A DNA stretch of 64,000 nucleotides from Ralstonia sp. RRA (GTDB lineage Bacteria > Pseudomonadota > Gammaproteobacteria > Burkholderiales > Burkholderiaceae): NCBI RefSeq assembly GCF_037023145.1, contig NZ_CP146092.1, positions 310,001 to 374,000 of the forward strand, in the 5' to 3' direction. Of this stretch, positions 37,526 through 46,304 are shown one piece after another (the first letter of the stretch is position 1; every line of letters starts with the position of its first letter). The notes beneath the pieces were generated by a model, which saw only the letters and a list, made by a program, of their open reading frames with translations, was not told where the DNA came from and searched no databases. Both the position numbers and the translations under genes were made by a program.

Positions 37526-38130
37526 CGACCCTGCCCCGCCGCTTCGTTCCGGATGCATCGCCCGTTCCACCAAGCGCCGGGCGCATCGGTCTGCGCGTCT
37601 TCATGGGCGTCGTGACGGCCTTGTTCTCGCTGCTGATCCTCGCTTATGCGATGCGTATGCGTGAGGCGGATTGGATGCCCGTGCCGCACCCGGTGCTGCT
37701 GTGGTGGAACACCGGTGCGCTTGCGCTGGCGAGTGCGGCGATGGAGCTTGCACGGCGCGCAGCATCGCGCCGCACGGTTTGGTTACTGGCAGGCGGCGCG
37801 CTTGCGGCGCTGTTCGTCTTCGGCCAATGGACCGCCTGGCAACAGCTGTCTGCCAGCGGCCAAGGTGTGGCGGCCAACCCCTCCAACAGCTTCCTCTATG
37901 TCTTCACTGGCCTGCATGCAGCGCACGTGATCGGCGGGCTTGTCGTCTTGGTTGTGACGATTGTGCGCCTGCGCGGCAACATGGATCGCACCCAGCGCGC
38001 CGTCGCCCTCTGCACAACGTACTGGCATTTCCTGCTGGCCGTGTGGCTCGTGCTGCTGGCGGCGATGTGGTGGATCACCCCAGCATTCGTCACCGCCATC
38101 TGCGGGCCGTTGTACGGAGCCACGCCATGA
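37522..38130 (+). CDS. coxO: Cytochrome c oxidase subunit III-like protein 1
   Basis: A 202-residue membrane protein of the haem-copper oxidase subunit III family with about five helices. It overlaps the end of subunit I by four bases (ATGA). Sequence such as FLYVFTGLHAAHVIGGLVVLVV and TTYWHFLLAVWLVLL is typical of the C-terminal helices. It is shorter than canonical subunit III. A second subunit III gene follows directly. The pair corresponds to CoxO/CoxP in CoxMNOP-type oxidases. Confidence 0.88.
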   Translation: MTTLPRRFVPDASPVPPSAGRIGLRVFMGVVTALFSLLILAYAMRMREADWMPVPHPVLLWWNTGALALASAAMELARRAASRRTVWLLAGGALAALFVFGQWTAWQQLSASGQGVAANPSNSFLYVFTGLHAAHVIGGLVVLVVTIVRLRGNMDRTQRAVALCTTYWHFLLAVWLVLLAAMWWITPAFVTAICGPLYGATP

Positions 38131-38819
38131 GCACGCCCACGCTACCGACCGATTCCACGCAAGCCGCCCCGGAAGGCTGGCCCGGCATCGTCAACGACTG
38201 GTCAGGCGACCGCGAAACCTTCAAGGTGCCGTGGGGCAAGGCCATGATGTGGATCTTCCTGCTGTCGGACACCTTCATCTTCAGCAGCTTCCTGATCGGC
38301 TACATGACGGTGCGCATGTCGACCACGGTGCCGTGGCCGGATCCATCGAAGGTGTTCGGGCTGTCGGTGGGTGGCGTCGAGGTGCCGTTGCTCCTCATCG
38401 CCATCATGACGTTCGTGCTCATCAGCAGCAGCGGCACGATGGCGATGGCGGTCAACTTCGGCTACCGGCGCGACGCCAAGCGGGCGGCGTTGTTGATGTT
38501 GGCCACGGCCTTGCTGGGCGCTGCCTTTGTCTCGATGCAGGCGTTCGAATGGACCAAGCTGATCGTGCACGAAGGCATCCGCCCATGGGGCAACCCGCTA
38601 GGCGCAGCACAGTTTGGCGCGTGCTTCTTCATGATTACCGGGTTCCACGGCTTTCACGTGACCTGCGGCGTGATCTACCTGCTGCTGATCGCGCGCAAGA
38701 TCCTGCAGCCAGGCTTTGCCGAACACGGCAACTTCCAGATTGTTGAGATCGCCGGCCTGTACTGGCACTTCGTCGATCTCGTCTGGGTATTCATCTTTGC
38801 GCTGTTCTACTTGTGGTGA
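38127..38819 (+). CDS. coxP: Cytochrome c oxidase subunit III-like protein 2
   Basis: A 230-residue subunit III homologue. It has about five membrane helices and the family segments KAMMWIFLLSDTFIFSSFLIGY, ITGFHGFHVTCGVIYLL and VEIAGLYWHFVDLVWVFIFALFY. The ATG overlaps the first subunit III stop by four bases (ATGA), so subunits I, III-1 and III-2 are translationally coupled. It looks more like standard subunit III than its neighbour. Why two copies are kept is not evident from the sequence. Confidence 0.9.
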   Translation: MSTPTLPTDSTQAAPEGWPGIVNDWSGDRETFKVPWGKAMMWIFLLSDTFIFSSFLIGYMTVRMSTTVPWPDPSKVFGLSVGGVEVPLLLIAIMTFVLISSSGTMAMAVNFGYRRDAKRAALLMLATALLGAAFVSMQAFEWTKLIVHEGIRPWGNPLGAAQFGACFFMITGFHGFHVTCGVIYLLLIARKILQPGFAEHGNFQIVEIAGLYWHFVDLVWVFIFALFYLW

Positions 38820-38827
38820 GGCAGACC

Positions 38828-39178
38828 ATGGACCACACCGACGCCGCTCACGGCCATGAGGCTTCCACCGCCGCACATGGCCAGCAGCACCCCATCGGCA
38901 TCTACTTGAAAATCTGGGGGCTGCTGTTTGTGCTGAGCACCCTGTCGTACCTGGTGGACTACTTTCGCGTGGAAGGGCTAACGCGCTGGACGCTGATCAT
39001 TGTGCTGATGATTGCCAAGGCGGGCCTGATCGTATCGGTGTTCATGCACATGGTTTGGGAGCGGCTGGCGCTGGTGTACGCCATCCTGATACCGCCCCTG
39101 GCCCTGCTGGTGTTGATGGTGCTGATGGCCGCAGAGGCACACCACACCTTTGGCATGCGCGCCCTCTTCTTCCACTGA
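38828..39178 (+). CDS. Cytochrome c oxidase subunit IV-like protein
   Basis: A 116-residue protein with three membrane helices and a His-rich N-terminus (DHTDAAHGHEASTAAHGQQH), matching prokaryotic subunit IV of caa3-type oxidases. Its helix IIIVLMIAKAGLIVSVFMHMVWE is characteristic. It is the last gene of the oxidase operon, eight bases after the second subunit III. GTGAGGCAGACC precedes the ATG at 38828. The His-rich segment might bind metal ions, but this is a guess. Confidence 0.85.
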   Translation: MDHTDAAHGHEASTAAHGQQHPIGIYLKIWGLLFVLSTLSYLVDYFRVEGLTRWTLIIVLMIAKAGLIVSVFMHMVWERLALVYAILIPPLALLVLMVLMAAEAHHTFGMRALFFH

Positions 39179-39328
39179 CCTGCCCGAGCGCAACAAGAAC
39201 GTAAGGATTGGTTGAGCGCAGCACGACCCGGCGACATTCCAAGCACCATCCTTTGATCGAGGCACCACAAAACCATAGGCCTCGGCACGCATGCCAAACA
39301 TGGCGCGCGGACAACAAAGGAGACATGC

Positions 39329-40642
39329 ATGGAAAAAACGTTGGCACCAGCCGACTTGCGCCCCCTTGCGCAACCCAATGACGACGCACTCTTTGCCAAG
39401 GTGAACTGGCACCTTTTGCCATTGCTCATCACGTGCTACGTCATTGCCTACCTGGACCGGATCAACATCGGCTTTGCGCAGTTGCAGATGAAGCATTCAC
39501 TGCCGTTTAGCGATGCGGTGTACGCGGCAGGTGCGGGCATCTTCTTCGTGGGCTACTTCCTGTTTGAAGTGCCGAGCAACTTGATCCTGGAGCGGATCGG
39601 CGCGCGCAAGACGTTGCTGCGCATCATGGTGTGCTGGGGCCTGTGCGCGGCCGCCATGATCTTCGTGCAGACGCCCATGCAGTTCTACGCGCTGCGCTTT
39701 GCGTTGGGCGCATTCGAAGCAGGGTTCTTTCCGGGCGTCATCCTGTACCTGACCTACTGGTACCCCAGCAGCCGGCGCGCCAAGGCCATCTCAACCTTCA
39801 TGGTCGCCCTGCCGATTGCCGGCATCATCGCCGGGCCGGCTTCAGGCTGGCTCATGAAGTTCATGGATGGTGTGCTCGACTTGCATGGCTGGCAGTGGCT
39901 GTTTGTGGTGCACGGTCTGCCGGCACCGTTGCTTGGCATCGTGGCCTATTTCATGCTGAAAGACCGCCCCGAAGACTCGGCCTGGCTCACGCAAGGCGAG
40001 AAGAACACGCTGCGCCGCCTGCTGAGCCAAGACACCACTCAGGCAGGCCATGGCGCGCTGGGCAGTCTGCTGCGTGATCCGAAGGTCTACCTGCTATCGC
40101 TCACGTACTTCCTGTTTCTGGGCGCGAGCTATGCGGTGGTGTTCTGGACACCAACGCTCATCAAAAGCTGGGGCGTGGCAGACGTGTTCGTGGTCGGATT
40201 GCTGGCCGGCATTCCCGCAGTGGTGGGCGCCGCCAGCATGGTGCTGGTGGGCCGCAGCTCCGACCGTCACCAGGAGCGCCGCCGGCACTTTGCCTGCATG
40301 GCGCTACTCGCCGCATTGGGCCTGTTCCTGACGATCTTCGCCAAAGGACACCTGGTGTGGTCCATCGTGGCGCTGGCGGTGGTCGCGGTGGGCAAATCGT
40401 CCACCACGCCACTCTTCTTTGCCGCCGTAAGCGAGTACGTGCCGCGCAAGACCGCCGCGGGCGGCATCGCCCTCATCAGCAGCCTGGGGAATCTCGGGCC
40501 ATCCGTCATGCCGTCGATCACGACCTGGATTACCGGCGCGACCGGTTCTCCCGTGCCCGGGCTTGCATTCGTGATGGCCCTCTACCTGTGTGCCGCTGCG
40601 TTGCTGATGCACGTGCTGCGGCACAAGCCGGCTTACGCCTGA
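39329..40642 (+). CDS. MFS transporter, anion:cation symporter (ACS) family
   Basis: A 437-residue, 12-helix major facilitator of the ACS family, which imports organic anions such as tartrate, phthalate, glucarate or hydroxyphenylacetate with protons. The signature ITCYVIAYLDRINIGFAQLQM opens helix 1, and LILERIGARKTLL follows helix 2. GGAGACATGC precedes the ATG. It is convergent with a Cys/Met-metabolism enzyme gene, the two overlapping by ten bases at their ends. No catabolic operon is attached, so the substrate is open. Confidence 0.9.
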   Translation: MEKTLAPADLRPLAQPNDDALFAKVNWHLLPLLITCYVIAYLDRINIGFAQLQMKHSLPFSDAVYAAGAGIFFVGYFLFEVPSNLILERIGARKTLLRIMVCWGLCAAAMIFVQTPMQFYALRFALGAFEAGFFPGVILYLTYWYPSSRRAKAISTFMVALPIAGIIAGPASGWLMKFMDGVLDLHGWQWLFVVHGLPAPLLGIVAYFMLKDRPEDSAWLTQGEKNTLRRLLSQDTTQAGHGALGSLLRDPKVYLLSLTYFLFLGASYAVVFWTPTLIKSWGVADVFVVGLLAGIPAVVGAASMVLVGRSSDRHQERRRHFACMALLAALGLFLTIFAKGHLVWSIVALAVVAVGKSSTTPLFFAAVSEYVPRKTAAGGIALISSLGNLGPSVMPSITTWITGATGSPVPGLAFVMALYLCAAALLMHVLRHKPAYA

Positions 40643-41871
40643 ACGGTAATGGCGTCCAGCGCCTGGGTGAAGTCGGCCAGCAGGTCGGCTTCATCTTCAA
40701 TGCCGACCGACACACGCACCAGCGAATCGGCAATGCCCATCGACGCACGGCGCTCGGCGCCCATTTCCCAATAGATGGTGGGCGCCACCGGAATCACCAG
40801 CGTGCGCGTGTCACCCAGGTGGGTGGCACGCACGGCAAAGCGCAGGTGGTTGAGCATCTCCACGTAGTCGGCGCCTTCCACCAGCTCGAAGCTCAGCAGG
40901 CCGCCGTAGTGGCGGAACAGCTCGGTGGCGCGGGCGTGCTCGGGGTGCTCCGGCAGGCCGGGGTAGTACACGCGTGCCACCTTCGGGTGCGCGGCCAGCG
41001 TGCGGGCCAGCGCCAGCGCGTTGCTGCAGGTGCGGTCAATGCGCAGGGCCATGGTTTCAGCACCCACGGCAATGCGGTGTGCGGCATCGGCAATGAGCGT
41101 CGCGCCCTGATCGCGCAGGCCCTTCTTGCGGATCTGCTGGATGCCCTGCATTTCCGGCTTGGCCTTGCGATAGGCCGGAAAGATGTTCGGATACGTCGTC
41201 CAATCAAACAGACCGGTGTCCACCACCGCGCCGCCCAGCGCGTTGCCGTGCCCGCCGATGTACTTGGACAGCGAATGCACCACCAGGCTGGCCTGTGCAT
41301 CACGCCCACGGAACAGCCACGGCGAGGTCATCGTGCTGTCGATCACGTACAGCAGGCCGCGTGCCTTGCAGATGTCGCCGATGCCCTTGAGGTCGGCCAC
41401 CTGCGTGCGCGGGTTGGCGATGGTCTCCACAAAGACGAGGCGCGTGTTCGGTTGCACGGCGTCCGCCACGGCCTGTGCCGAGGTGGCATCGACAAACGTC
41501 ACCTCTACGCCCATGTGTCGCAGCGTCTCGAACACGCTGTTGGTGTTGCCGAACAGGAAGGCGCTGGAGACCACGTGGTCGCCCGCGCGCAGCAGGGTCG
41601 AGAACACGGCCACGATGCCGGCCATGCCGGTGGCGAAGCACGCGGTGGCCAAGCCACCCTCCATCATGGTGATCTTGGCTTCCAGCGCCGCCGTGGTCGG
41701 GTTGCCCTGGCGCGCATAGGTGTAGCCGGGCTTGCCCTGGAACACGTCGATCAGCTCGCGCGTGTCCGTATAGCCATACGTGGTGGACGTATGCAGGGGC
41801 TTGTGCACGGCGTAATGCTCGTTGCCGGCTTCGCGGTCGGCGTGCAGGAGGGCGGTGGTCAGTCCGGTCAT
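40633..41871 (-). CDS. Cys/Met-metabolism PLP enzyme (cystathionine gamma-synthase family)
   Basis: A 412-residue fold-type I PLP enzyme. The cofactor lysine is in HSLSKYIGGHGNALGGAVV (near residue 208), and YGYTDTRELIDVFQGK, then YTYARQGNPTTAALE match the N-terminal active-site region. The family includes cystathionine gamma-synthase, O-acyl-homoserine sulfhydrylase (MetZ) and methionine gamma-lyase; I cannot pick one securely. A sulfhydrylase role in methionine synthesis is most likely. The ATG at 41871 begins the conserved sequence; a longer frame to 42315 overlaps the porin gene. Its 3' end overlaps the convergent MFS gene by ten bases. Confidence 0.88.
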   Translation of the reverse strand: MTGLTTALLHADREAGNEHYAVHKPLHTSTTYGYTDTRELIDVFQGKPGYTYARQGNPTTAALEAKITMMEGGLATACFATGMAGIVAVFSTLLRAGDHVVSSAFLFGNTNSVFETLRHMGVEVTFVDATSAQAVADAVQPNTRLVFVETIANPRTQVADLKGIGDICKARGLLYVIDSTMTSPWLFRGRDAQASLVVHSLSKYIGGHGNALGGAVVDTGLFDWTTYPNIFPAYRKAKPEMQGIQQIRKKGLRDQGATLIADAAHRIAVGAETMALRIDRTCSNALALARTLAAHPKVARVYYPGLPEHPEHARATELFRHYGGLLSFELVEGADYVEMLNHLRFAVRATHLGDTRTLVIPVAPTIYWEMGAERRASMGIADSLVRVSVGIEDEADLLADFTQALDAITVQA

Positions 41872-41948
41872 GGCGGGGGCAGCAGAAGAATCACGGGAAA
41901 GTTGGCCATTATCGCGCGATTCCCGGCCGGCCCGCTGCTCATGGGCCC

Positions 41949-41978
41949 GGCGCCGCCGCAAAACCATGCGACGGCGCC
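41949..41978 (-). terminator. Hairpin downstream of the porin gene
   Basis: GGCGCCGCCGCA (41949-41960) pairs with TGCGACGGCGCC (41967-41978) with one mismatch around a six-base loop. It lies nine bases beyond the porin stop and ends the ferulate unit. There is no terminal T-run, so Rho or RNA protection may be involved. Confidence 0.55.
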
Positions 41979-41987
41979 TTCTCCTCA

Positions 41988-43124
41988 TCAGAATGCGGTC
42001 CGCATCCCCACCATCGCGCCGAGCTGGTTCATGCCCTTGGCCGGCGTCGTACCGCCGCCCCCGCCACTGACGGAGTACTGCGCGTTGGCGCTGTTCCACA
42101 GATAGCCCGTCTGCGCATACAGCGCCGTGCGCTTGGACAGCGCATAGACCCCACGCACCACGGCCATGGTCGCGCTGCGGCTCTGGTCTGCGTTGATGAT
42201 GCGGATCAGGCCTGCATCCAGCGTAAGTGCGCCGGTGAGCGGATAGCTGCCGTTGACGAAGACCAGATTGGAGCGCACGTCGCCGGCGGCGGCCTGCAGG
42301 TGACGGCCGATCCATCCTGCGCCGAGCTTGGCGTTGCCCAGCTTCACATAGCCGTTGGCGACGATGCGGCGGTCCTTGTCACCCGCATCAACGAATGCGA
42401 CGGGCGCACTCCCGTTGAAGAACGAAGCGGTGGCGCCGGTGCCGCCGCGCTGTTCTTCGTACGCACCCGCAAAGCCGAAGGTGGCCGCGTCGTATTTCAC
42501 CATCGCCGACACGGCACGGCACGACGAGGCGTTGCCCGCCACTTCCCCCGCACAGGTGCCGGATGCCGGCACGCCGCCTGCGGCATCGCGGCCGAACGAG
42601 TATGTGGCGCCCAGCGTCAGGCCGCTGAAGGTGCCCTTGTAGGCGATGGTGTTGTCGGTGCGCGCGTTGGGGATGTAGGCGTCCAGCGAGCCGATGGCGT
42701 ACTGGCTGGGGCCGAGGAAGTCGGCGTCGGCCAGCGACAGGAAGACCATGCTGTACTGCCGGCCCAGCGTGACGGTGCCGTAGTCGCTCGCCAGCCCCAC
42801 CCAGGCCTGGCGGCCGAACAGGCGGCTGCCCTGGCCGGACGTGCCGGTGTTGGTGTTGAAGCCGCTCTCCAGCGTGAACACGGCCTTCACGCCGCTGCCG
42901 AGGTCTTCCGCACCGCGCAGGCCCCAGCGCGAGGGCAGCGTGCCCGTGACGGATGGGATGCGTGTCAGGCCATTGCCGTTGGCATTGGCGTGGCTGACGT
43001 ACTCGATGCCCGTATCAATCAGGCCGTAGAGCGTGACGCTCTGGGCGCTGGCGGCGCCGCTGGCGAGTGCGCATGTGGCGGCCGCGAGCGCAAGACGGCG
43101 CATGCGCAAGTTGGTGTTTTGCAT
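41988..43124 (-). CDS. Outer-membrane general porin
   Basis: A 378-residue trimeric-type beta-barrel porin. The signal peptide ends ASGAASA-QSV. The mature protein starts VTLYGLIDTGIEYVSH, shows SRWGLRGAEDLGSGVKAVFTLESGF and ends in an aromatic residue (MRTAF), the outer-membrane sorting signal. It is the last gene of the ferulate unit, 117 bases after the MFS gene, and probably lets aromatic acids cross the outer membrane. AGGAGGGGCCCCAC precedes the ATG. Confidence 0.93.
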   Translation of the reverse strand: MQNTNLRMRRLALAAATCALASGAASAQSVTLYGLIDTGIEYVSHANANGNGLTRIPSVTGTLPSRWGLRGAEDLGSGVKAVFTLESGFNTNTGTSGQGSRLFGRQAWVGLASDYGTVTLGRQYSMVFLSLADADFLGPSQYAIGSLDAYIPNARTDNTIAYKGTFSGLTLGATYSFGRDAAGGVPASGTCAGEVAGNASSCRAVSAMVKYDAATFGFAGAYEEQRGGTGATASFFNGSAPVAFVDAGDKDRRIVANGYVKLGNAKLGAGWIGRHLQAAAGDVRSNLVFVNGSYPLTGALTLDAGLIRIINADQSRSATMAVVRGVYALSKRTALYAQTGYLWNSANAQYSVSGGGGGTTPAKGMNQLGAMVGMRTAF

Positions 43125-43241
43125 GTGGGGCCCCTCCTAGGGTCGAGCCGGTCCCGCCCCCCATGTCTGGCGGGCCGGCAGTTTGGAATCCGGGAATGCG
43201 AGGAGGCGCCATCCGGGCGGACGGCGCAAAGATACGGTGCG

Positions 43242-44462
43242 CTAGTCCTGCACGCGCGGCCGCTTGAGCAACAGCAACGCAGCCAGCGCCGCAATAATGG
43301 TGACGGGGATGCTGGCGCCAATGATGGTGGTGGCGTGCTGCCCCATCGCCAGCAACTGGCCCGCCAGCAGCGGCCCGGCAATCGAGCCCAGCCGCCCCAC
43401 CGCCACCGCCGCGCCCACACCCGTGCCGCGCACGACAGTCGGGTAGTAGGCCGCCGCCAGCGCATACAGCACCGACTGCGCGCCGATCACGAACAACCCG
43501 GCCATGAACGCGCCCGCCGACATTGACGTCATGCCGCCCGCCGCAGCCAGCAGCGACAGCGCCGCGATGATGCCGACATACATGCCCGACACCACCCAGC
43601 GCGGTCGTGCCGCGTCCATCAGCATGCCGATGCCCAGCGCACCCGCGCCGCCGCCGATGTTGAACAGGATCTGCACCACGCCCACCTGCGGGCGGCTCAG
43701 CCCCTGCGCGGCCATCAGCGAGGGCAGCCAGTTGAGCAGGAAGTACAGCACGATCAGCGTGAAGAAATAGCTCACCCACAGGAGCAGCGTAGCCGCCGCG
43801 CGCCGCTCGCCAAACAGCGCCCAGGACACCGGCGGCGGTTGGATGGCGCCACGTTGCGCGCTGTCGAAGCGGCGCGATTCCTGCAGCGTCAGCAGCAGCG
43901 GCACCACCACCAGCGGACCGAAGCCGCCCACGTAGAAGATGTGCCGCCAGCCGTCGTCGCCCGCGCTGAACATGCCGACCACCGCCGCGATGGCCCCGCC
44001 GAACGGGATGCCGCAATACATGACGCTCACGGCGGTGTTGCGCAGACGTGTGGGCACCGCTTCGGCACACAGCGCGATCAGGTTGGGCATGGCTGCGCCC
44101 AGCCCGATGCCGGTGGCCACGCGGATCATCAGCAAGCTGTTGAAATCCCACACGTGCGCGGTGGCGATCGAGAACACGCCGAACAGCGCAGTCGCCAAAA
44201 TCAGCACGCGCTTGCGGCCGATGCGATCGGCCAGGCGCCCGCCCAGCATGGCGCCTGGCAACAGGCCGAACGTGCCTGCGCTGAAGGCCAGACCCATCTG
44301 CCCGACCGACAGGCCGAACTCGCGTGCCATGCGCGGCGCGGCCACGCCAATGGATTGCAGATCGAGCCCTTCAAGCAACGCGACGATGAAGCACAGCCCG
44401 AGGGTCATGGCGACGGCGGAGCCTGCGGACTCGCGGCTCACGGTCGTGGTGGTGGTTTGCAT
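43242..44462 (-). CDS. MFS aromatic acid:proton symporter (AAHS-type)
   Basis: A 406-residue inner-membrane transporter with 12 helices. LLEGLDLQSIGVAAPRMA in helix 1 and GGRLADRIGRKRVLI after helix 2 are the aromatic acid:H+ symporter hallmarks. In this setting it should import ferulate or another hydroxycinnamate. GGAG six bases before the ATG at 44462 fixes the start; an ATG 13 codons upstream lies inside the esterase gap and is less likely. Gene order esterase-transporter-porin is compact. Confidence 0.9.
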   Translation of the reverse strand: MQTTTTTVSRESAGSAVAMTLGLCFIVALLEGLDLQSIGVAAPRMAREFGLSVGQMGLAFSAGTFGLLPGAMLGGRLADRIGRKRVLILATALFGVFSIATAHVWDFNSLLMIRVATGIGLGAAMPNLIALCAEAVPTRLRNTAVSVMYCGIPFGGAIAAVVGMFSAGDDGWRHIFYVGGFGPLVVVPLLLTLQESRRFDSAQRGAIQPPPVSWALFGERRAAATLLLWVSYFFTLIVLYFLLNWLPSLMAAQGLSRPQVGVVQILFNIGGGAGALGIGMLMDAARPRWVVSGMYVGIIAALSLLAAAGGMTSMSAGAFMAGLFVIGAQSVLYALAAAYYPTVVRGTGVGAAVAVGRLGSIAGPLLAGQLLAMGQHATTIIGASIPVTIIAALAALLLLKRPRVQD

Positions 44463-44491
44463 GGCGTCTCCTTCCGGAAGTTGGACAGGCG

Positions 44492-46243
44492 TCATTGGCA
44501 ACTGAAGCTCGATGCGTCGTTAATGTTGCCGCTGCCGGTGTAGCGCGCGTTCTTGGGGTAGGCGCACAGCGGGCGGGTCCGGTCGTGGCCGGCGGCGTTC
44601 CAGTCGCTCGGCACTTCGGCATTGGGTACGGCGTTGGCAGGCCCGCGCGCGGTGGCGACCACGCTGTCGGGTGCCACGCCCTTCTCCACCCAGGCCACCA
44701 GCGGGGTCAGCATGTCGAACTGATCGGCGGTGGGGCCGCCCGAGCAGTGGTTCATGCCGGGCACCGGATAGAAGCGCGCGAAGTTGCTGGCGTCGCCGCC
44801 ATTGGCTGCCGCCAGGCGCTGATACCAGTCTGTGGTGTCGTCGGACGAGAACACCGGGTCGCTGGTGCCGTGGTAGACCATCAGCTTGGCGCCGCGTGCC
44901 TTAAGTGTGCTGAGGTTGGTCTCATTGGGCGGCGTCATGAACGACCAAGCCGATTCGGTGTACGTGGCGTCGGTCGCGAAGATCTTGGGCGCGTCGGTGT
45001 CCATGTTGAACGCCAGCCCGTACGCCGTGAGCGTGGTGATGGCGGACGCAGGCTGCGGCGTGGTCGTAAAGACGAAGGCCAGCGCTGCCGGGTCGAGCTG
45101 GATCGAATTGCCCTGCTTCCACGCCGCCCAGTTGCTGCCGCTGATGCCGGCATCGAACGGAAAGCCCGAATACAACGCCTGCCCCGCACTGTTGTGCGCG
45201 CCAGCAAACAGGTTGGCCATCACGGTCTTCTGCGCTGTCGTCAGGCACGTGCCGTCACGCGCACCGGTGCAGGTCGGCACATCATTGGCGAGGCTGAAGG
45301 CAGCCTGACAGGCCTTGAGGTTGTTGATCATGCCGTCGGTCGTGCCGTCCAGCGCATCGCACTTGGCGAGCACATGGCTGGCCACCATGGCACGCTCCGT
45401 GGCGCTCAAGGCGGTGGTGATGTCTGGGAAGCCGGCGCTGGTGTTGGCCGTTGCCACCGTTGCCAGTTGCTGCGCGCTGTACACCTCGTTGATGGCCGCC
45501 TTGGGTAGGTGGAAGCCCGGGTCGCCCGCCACGATGCCGTCGTACGCATTGGCCGAACGTGCAGCCGCCACCATCGCGTGACGCCCGCCGTTCGAGCAGC
45601 CGCCAAAGTAGCTGCGGTCCGGCGCCTTGCCGTAGACCTGCGCGATCATCGACTTGGCCATCGGCGTGAGGGTGGCGACGGCGTTGTAGCCGTAGTCCTG
45701 GCGAGCCTGCGGGTCCAGCCCGAACAGCGGAATCTGGCTGCCGTTATGCCCCGCATCCGAACTGATAACGGCAAACCCCGAACCCAGCGCACTGCTGACG
45801 GGCCCGCCGCCCAGCGCACCAAGCGCCGTGAGCACCGAGCCGTCCAGCCCGCCGTTGGCCTGATAGAAGAAGCGGCCGTTCCACGTCTTGGGCAAGCGCA
45901 TCTGGAAGCCGATGGCGTAGGTCTTGCCATCGACCGGGCTCACGCGCGTGTTCATCGTGCCGGTGATCAAGCAGTGCTCAGGAATGGCGTTACCGCCCAC
46001 GGTCAGCGTGCCGGCGGCTACGGTAGAAACGGCGGTGATACTGGTGTTGGCAAAGCTCAGCTTGCCGGCAAAGCTCTCGCACGCGGCGGCGAGGTTCATG
46101 CCGGTGGCAGCTGTGAGCTGCGGCAGTTGCGACGCCTGCGACGACGATGATGCATCGCCAGCACTGTCGTCGTTGCAGCCGGCGCAGCTCAGCGCGAGGG
46201 CGAGCGCGGCCAGCGCCATGCCCCGTGACATGACGGTCTTCAT
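44492..46243 (-). CDS. Tannase/feruloyl esterase family lipoprotein
   Basis: Releases ferulate from esters outside the cytoplasm. The 583-residue protein starts with a lipoprotein signal (LALALSCAGC). The catalytic parts are FGGCSNGGRHAM (nucleophile Ser next to Cys), the acidic residue in YHGTSDPVFSSDD and VPGMNHCSGG (His next to Cys). This CS-D-HC arrangement, with a disulfide beside Ser and His, is the mark of the family. A Ser-rich linker follows the lipid cysteine, suiting outer-membrane attachment. It lies between fcs and the transporter gene. The ester substrate could also be a tannin. Confidence 0.92.
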   Translation of the reverse strand: MKTVMSRGMALAALALALSCAGCNDDSAGDASSSSQASQLPQLTAATGMNLAAACESFAGKLSFANTSITAVSTVAAGTLTVGGNAIPEHCLITGTMNTRVSPVDGKTYAIGFQMRLPKTWNGRFFYQANGGLDGSVLTALGALGGGPVSSALGSGFAVISSDAGHNGSQIPLFGLDPQARQDYGYNAVATLTPMAKSMIAQVYGKAPDRSYFGGCSNGGRHAMVAAARSANAYDGIVAGDPGFHLPKAAINEVYSAQQLATVATANTSAGFPDITTALSATERAMVASHVLAKCDALDGTTDGMINNLKACQAAFSLANDVPTCTGARDGTCLTTAQKTVMANLFAGAHNSAGQALYSGFPFDAGISGSNWAAWKQGNSIQLDPAALAFVFTTTPQPASAITTLTAYGLAFNMDTDAPKIFATDATYTESAWSFMTPPNETNLSTLKARGAKLMVYHGTSDPVFSSDDTTDWYQRLAAANGGDASNFARFYPVPGMNHCSGGPTADQFDMLTPLVAWVEKGVAPDSVVATARGPANAVPNAEVPSDWNAAGHDRTRPLCAYPKNARYTGSGNINDASSFSCQ

Positions 46244-46304
46244 GAGTCTCCTCCTGGGTGGATGAACCGGTCTTTGCCGGTTGGATCGTGTTGCAGCGGT
46301 GGGG

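Noticed and set aside
44495..45508. 337-codon plus-strand frame opposite the feruloyl esterase gene
   Set aside because: Antisense to the esterase gene with its CS-D-HC motif; the translation is Arg/Gly/Val-rich and domain-free.
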